64,000 nt of DNA, taken from the NCBI GenBank assembly GCA_003577245.1, contig QEVS01000001.1, positions 186,001 to 250,000 of the forward strand, in the 5' to 3' direction. The notes under the pieces were generated by a model, which saw nothing but the letters and a program-made list of their open reading frames with translations, was not told the DNA's origin and did no database searches. This stretch comes from a bacterium (GTDB taxonomy: Bacteria; Chloroflexota; Dehalococcoidia; Tepidiformales; Tepidiformaceae). This document shows positions 62,161 through 64,000 of the stretch, piece by piece (the first letter of the stretch is position 1; each line of letters begins with the position of its first letter). The translations under genes were made by a program, and so were the position numbers.

Positions 62161-63624
62161 TTGGAACTGACCGTTCTTGTCTTCCTCCCCGCGGTGGCCG
62201 CGATCGTGGTGCTCCTCCTGCCCGCCCGGCAGGAGCACCTGGCGAAGTACGTCGCGCTCGCCGGCTCGGTCGCCACGCTCGCTCTCTCGCTCTGGCTCTT
62301 CTTCACCTTCGATCTGAATGAGAGCGGCTACCAGTTCGTCGAGCGCCGTGAATGGGTGGACCTCGGCGCCTTCAATCTCCAGTACTTCCTTGGCGTCGAC
62401 GGCCTTTCGATGCCACTTGTTGTTCTCACCGCGTTCCTCACCACCGCGTCGGTGCTCGTTTCGTTCAGCGTCACTCGCCGGCAGCGCCTCTACTACGCCC
62501 TCCTTCTTATCCTCTCCACATCGGTGCTTGGCGTTTTCACGGCCCTCGATTTCATGCTCTTCTTCCTCTTCTGGGAGCTTGAGCTGTTCCCCATGTACCT
62601 CCTCATCTCCATCTGGGGCTCCGGACGGAAGGAGTACTCGGCCACCAAGTTCGTCCTCTTCACCATCGCCGGCTCGGCCTTCATGCTCGTCGGTATCCTC
62701 GTGCTCGCCTTCAGCGCCAGCACCTTCGATATCCAGGTGCTCGGGCAGTCCTCATTCGATGACACCGTCCTCCCGCTGCGCTGGGTGTTCCTGTTCCTCT
62801 TCATCGGATTCGCCATCAAACTGCCCATCGTCCCCGTCCACACCTGGCTCCCCGACGCCCACAGCGATGCCCCCACCGCTGTCTCGGTCATGCTCGCGGG
62901 CGTCCTCCTCAAGATGGGCGGCTACGGCCTCATCCGCATGTGCGTCACAATCCTCCCCGGCCAGGCCGACGACCTGAGCGCCTGGATGGCCGGCGCCGGG
63001 GCGGTTAGCGTCCTCTACGGCGCCTTTGTGACCCTCCGGCAGACCGACGTGAAGCGCCTCATCGCCTACTCTTCGGTGAGCCATATGGGGCTCGTGCTCC
63101 TCGGAGTCGGCGCGCTGGGCACCACCGGCATGGTGGGCGCCACCTACCAGATGGTCGCGCACGGCGTCATCACCGGGCTCCTCTTCGTGATGATTGGCCT
63201 GATTTACGAACGCACCCACACGCGCGAGATCGCCCGCCTCGGCGGACTCGCACGCCAGGTGCCCCTGCTTGCCACCGGCTTCGTTTTCGCCGGGTTCGGC
63301 AGCCTCGGACTCCCCGCGCTCGCCGGCTTCATCGCCGAAGTCATGGTCTTCCTGGGCGCCTTCGAGCAGTACGAATGGGCCGCCTTGATGGCGATCTTCG
63401 GTGTAGTGCTCTCCGCCGGCTACATCCTCTGGATGCTCCAGCGTGTCGTCTTCGGACCGGTCAGACCCGAGTGGAACAGCCTTACGGACCAGCGCCACTG
63501 GTGGGAACACTCCGTGGTCCTCATGCTCGCCGCGCTCATCATCCTGCTCGGTGTCTACCCGGCAATCCTCACCGACATGATCAACCCGGCCATCGATACC
63601 ATTGTCCTGAGGGTGGGCGCGTGA
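62161..63624 (+). CDS. nuoM: NADH-quinone oxidoreductase subunit M
   Basis: Antiporter-like pump subunit of 487 residues. Signatures: FLGVDGLSMPLVVLTAF, FLFFWELELFPMYLLISIWG (conserved Glu), KLPIVPVHTWLPDAHSDAPTAVSVMLAGVLLKMGGYG and KRLIAYSSVSHMGLVLLG. The start is TTG 62161, chosen because AGGAGG (62149-62154) lies six bases upstream and the first helix begins there; the frame back to 62026 overlaps nuoL. The stop overlaps nuoN by four bases (GTGA). Confidence 0.95.
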   Translation: MELTVLVFLPAVAAIVVLLLPARQEHLAKYVALAGSVATLALSLWLFFTFDLNESGYQFVERREWVDLGAFNLQYFLGVDGLSMPLVVLTAFLTTASVLVSFSVTRRQRLYYALLLILSTSVLGVFTALDFMLFFLFWELELFPMYLLISIWGSGRKEYSATKFVLFTIAGSAFMLVGILVLAFSASTFDIQVLGQSSFDDTVLPLRWVFLFLFIGFAIKLPIVPVHTWLPDAHSDAPTAVSVMLAGVLLKMGGYGLIRMCVTILPGQADDLSAWMAGAGAVSVLYGAFVTLRQTDVKRLIAYSSVSHMGLVLLGVGALGTTGMVGATYQMVAHGVITGLLFVMIGLIYERTHTREIARLGGLARQVPLLATGFVFAGFGSLGLPALAGFIAEVMVFLGAFEQYEWAALMAIFGVVLSAGYILWMLQRVVFGPVRPEWNSLTDQRHWWEHSVVLMLAALIILLGVYPAILTDMINPAIDTIVLRVGA

Positions 63625-64000
63625 ACGGCATTGACCTCGTTGGCCCGCAGTTCGCCGTCCTCATCGCCGCAGGCATGGCCCTCCTTGTCGATGCTCTCCT
63701 TCCGAGGCAAAGACGCTTCATCCCGCTGGTGGCGCTCGCCGGGCTGGCGCTCTCGGTCGCATGGACCATCTCCTGGGTTTCCCGCGATGACTACCAGTCC
63801 GCCTTTGGCGGGACCCTGGCCCTCGACAAGTACGCGGTCTTCTTCTACTTCGTCTTCGCCGGCATCGCCGCTGCGGTGGTCCTCGCCTCCATCGACTGGG
63901 TGAAGCGCGAAGGCCGCGGAGAGGCCGAGTACTACGCCCTCCTCCTCGTGAGCACCGCCGGCTACATGTTCCTGGCCGCCTCTCGCGACCTCATAACCAT
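63621..64000 (+). CDS. nuoN: NADH-quinone oxidoreductase subunit N (3' partial)
   Basis: Starts GTG 63621, overlapping the nuoM stop, and runs off the window end, about 126 codons visible. Content fits the ND2-type start: GPQFAVLIAAGMALLVDALLP in the first helix, then ALDKYAVFFYFVFAGIAAAVVLASIDWVKREGRGEAEYYALLLVSTAGYMFLAASRDL, the usual end of helix 4. Third antiporter-like subunit and probably the last or near-last gene of the operon. Confidence 0.92.
   Translation, partial: MNGIDLVGPQFAVLIAAGMALLVDALLPRQRRFIPLVALAGLALSVAWTISWVSRDDYQSAFGGTLALDKYAVFFYFVFAGIAAAVVLASIDWVKREGRGEAEYYALLLVSTAGYMFLAASRDLIT

Overview
This is a GC-rich bacterial chromosome segment of housekeeping and respiratory genes. 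It contains no insertion sequence, prophage or CRISPR array that I can recognise. The gene content points to Chloroflexota, perhaps a Dehalococcoidia/Tepidiformia-type lineage: a non-proteobacterial nos cluster without nosR, an early nuo operon that starts A-C-D, AfsR-like STAND/LuxR regulators, and many small uncharacterised membrane proteins. This placement is inferred from gene content and style, not from a marker tree.

Layout. 0-9.9 kb: the end of a PKD/membrane protein, dut-crcB, rplS, a DHA2-type exporter, fakA divergent from rpmB, a second MFS exporter, an amidohydrolase and a membrane protein that may start at CTG. 9.9-23.0 kb, all on the minus strand: pbpC and a very large thioester-less alpha-2-macroglobulin (overlapping genes), then a cytosolic-looking subtilase with a SMEDIP repeat, a STAND-ATPase/TPR/LuxR regulator and a 65-residue protein. 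23.2-32.3 kb: tRNA-Pro, an alkylsulfatase-like MBL hydrolase, and a nitrous oxide reduction cluster read cupredoxin, nosZ, nosL, unknown membrane protein, nosD, nosF, nosY, behind a CRP/FNR-type operator. 32.4-45.4 kb: a GNAT protein, a membrane gluzincin, lspA-rluD-gltX followed by tRNA-Gln, a protein with an eCIS-type leader motif, a DUF2723 glycosyltransferase pair, small membrane and SRPBCC proteins, a methyltransferase, a CRP/FNR-family regulator with a C-terminal cysteine cluster, and a group of tRNAs. 45.4-55.6 kb: queD, a BioD/DRTGG protein, pcrA-mscS, a ccr/acyl-CoA dehydrogenase/MaoC operon, and a Gfo/Idh/MocA oxidoreductase. 55.8-64 kb: a complex I operon nuoA-C-D-H-J-K-(small ORF)-L-M-N with a good sigma-70-like promoter.

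How the genes fit together. The nuo genes supply quinone reduction and proton pumping. The nos genes supply a terminal reductase, with a lipid-anchored blue copper protein as a plausible electron carrier. The CRP-type operator in front of the nos genes and the CRP/FNR-type regulator in the same window suggest oxygen or redox control. The ccr operon suggests C4/C5 acyl-CoA assimilation, possibly by the ethylmalonyl-CoA route.

Most unusual features: a nuo operon lacking every iron-sulfur subunit (B, E, F, G, I); a DUF2007-like small protein inside that operon; a Tat-signalled NosZ without NosR; an undescribed membrane protein in the nos cluster; the subtilase/STAND pair with its 18-bp coding repeat; and the A2M without a thioester. 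Seven tRNAs (Pro, Val, Gln x2, Asn, Leu, Gly) all encode CCA. Start codons are often GTG or TTG, and neighbouring genes often overlap by 1-4 bases.
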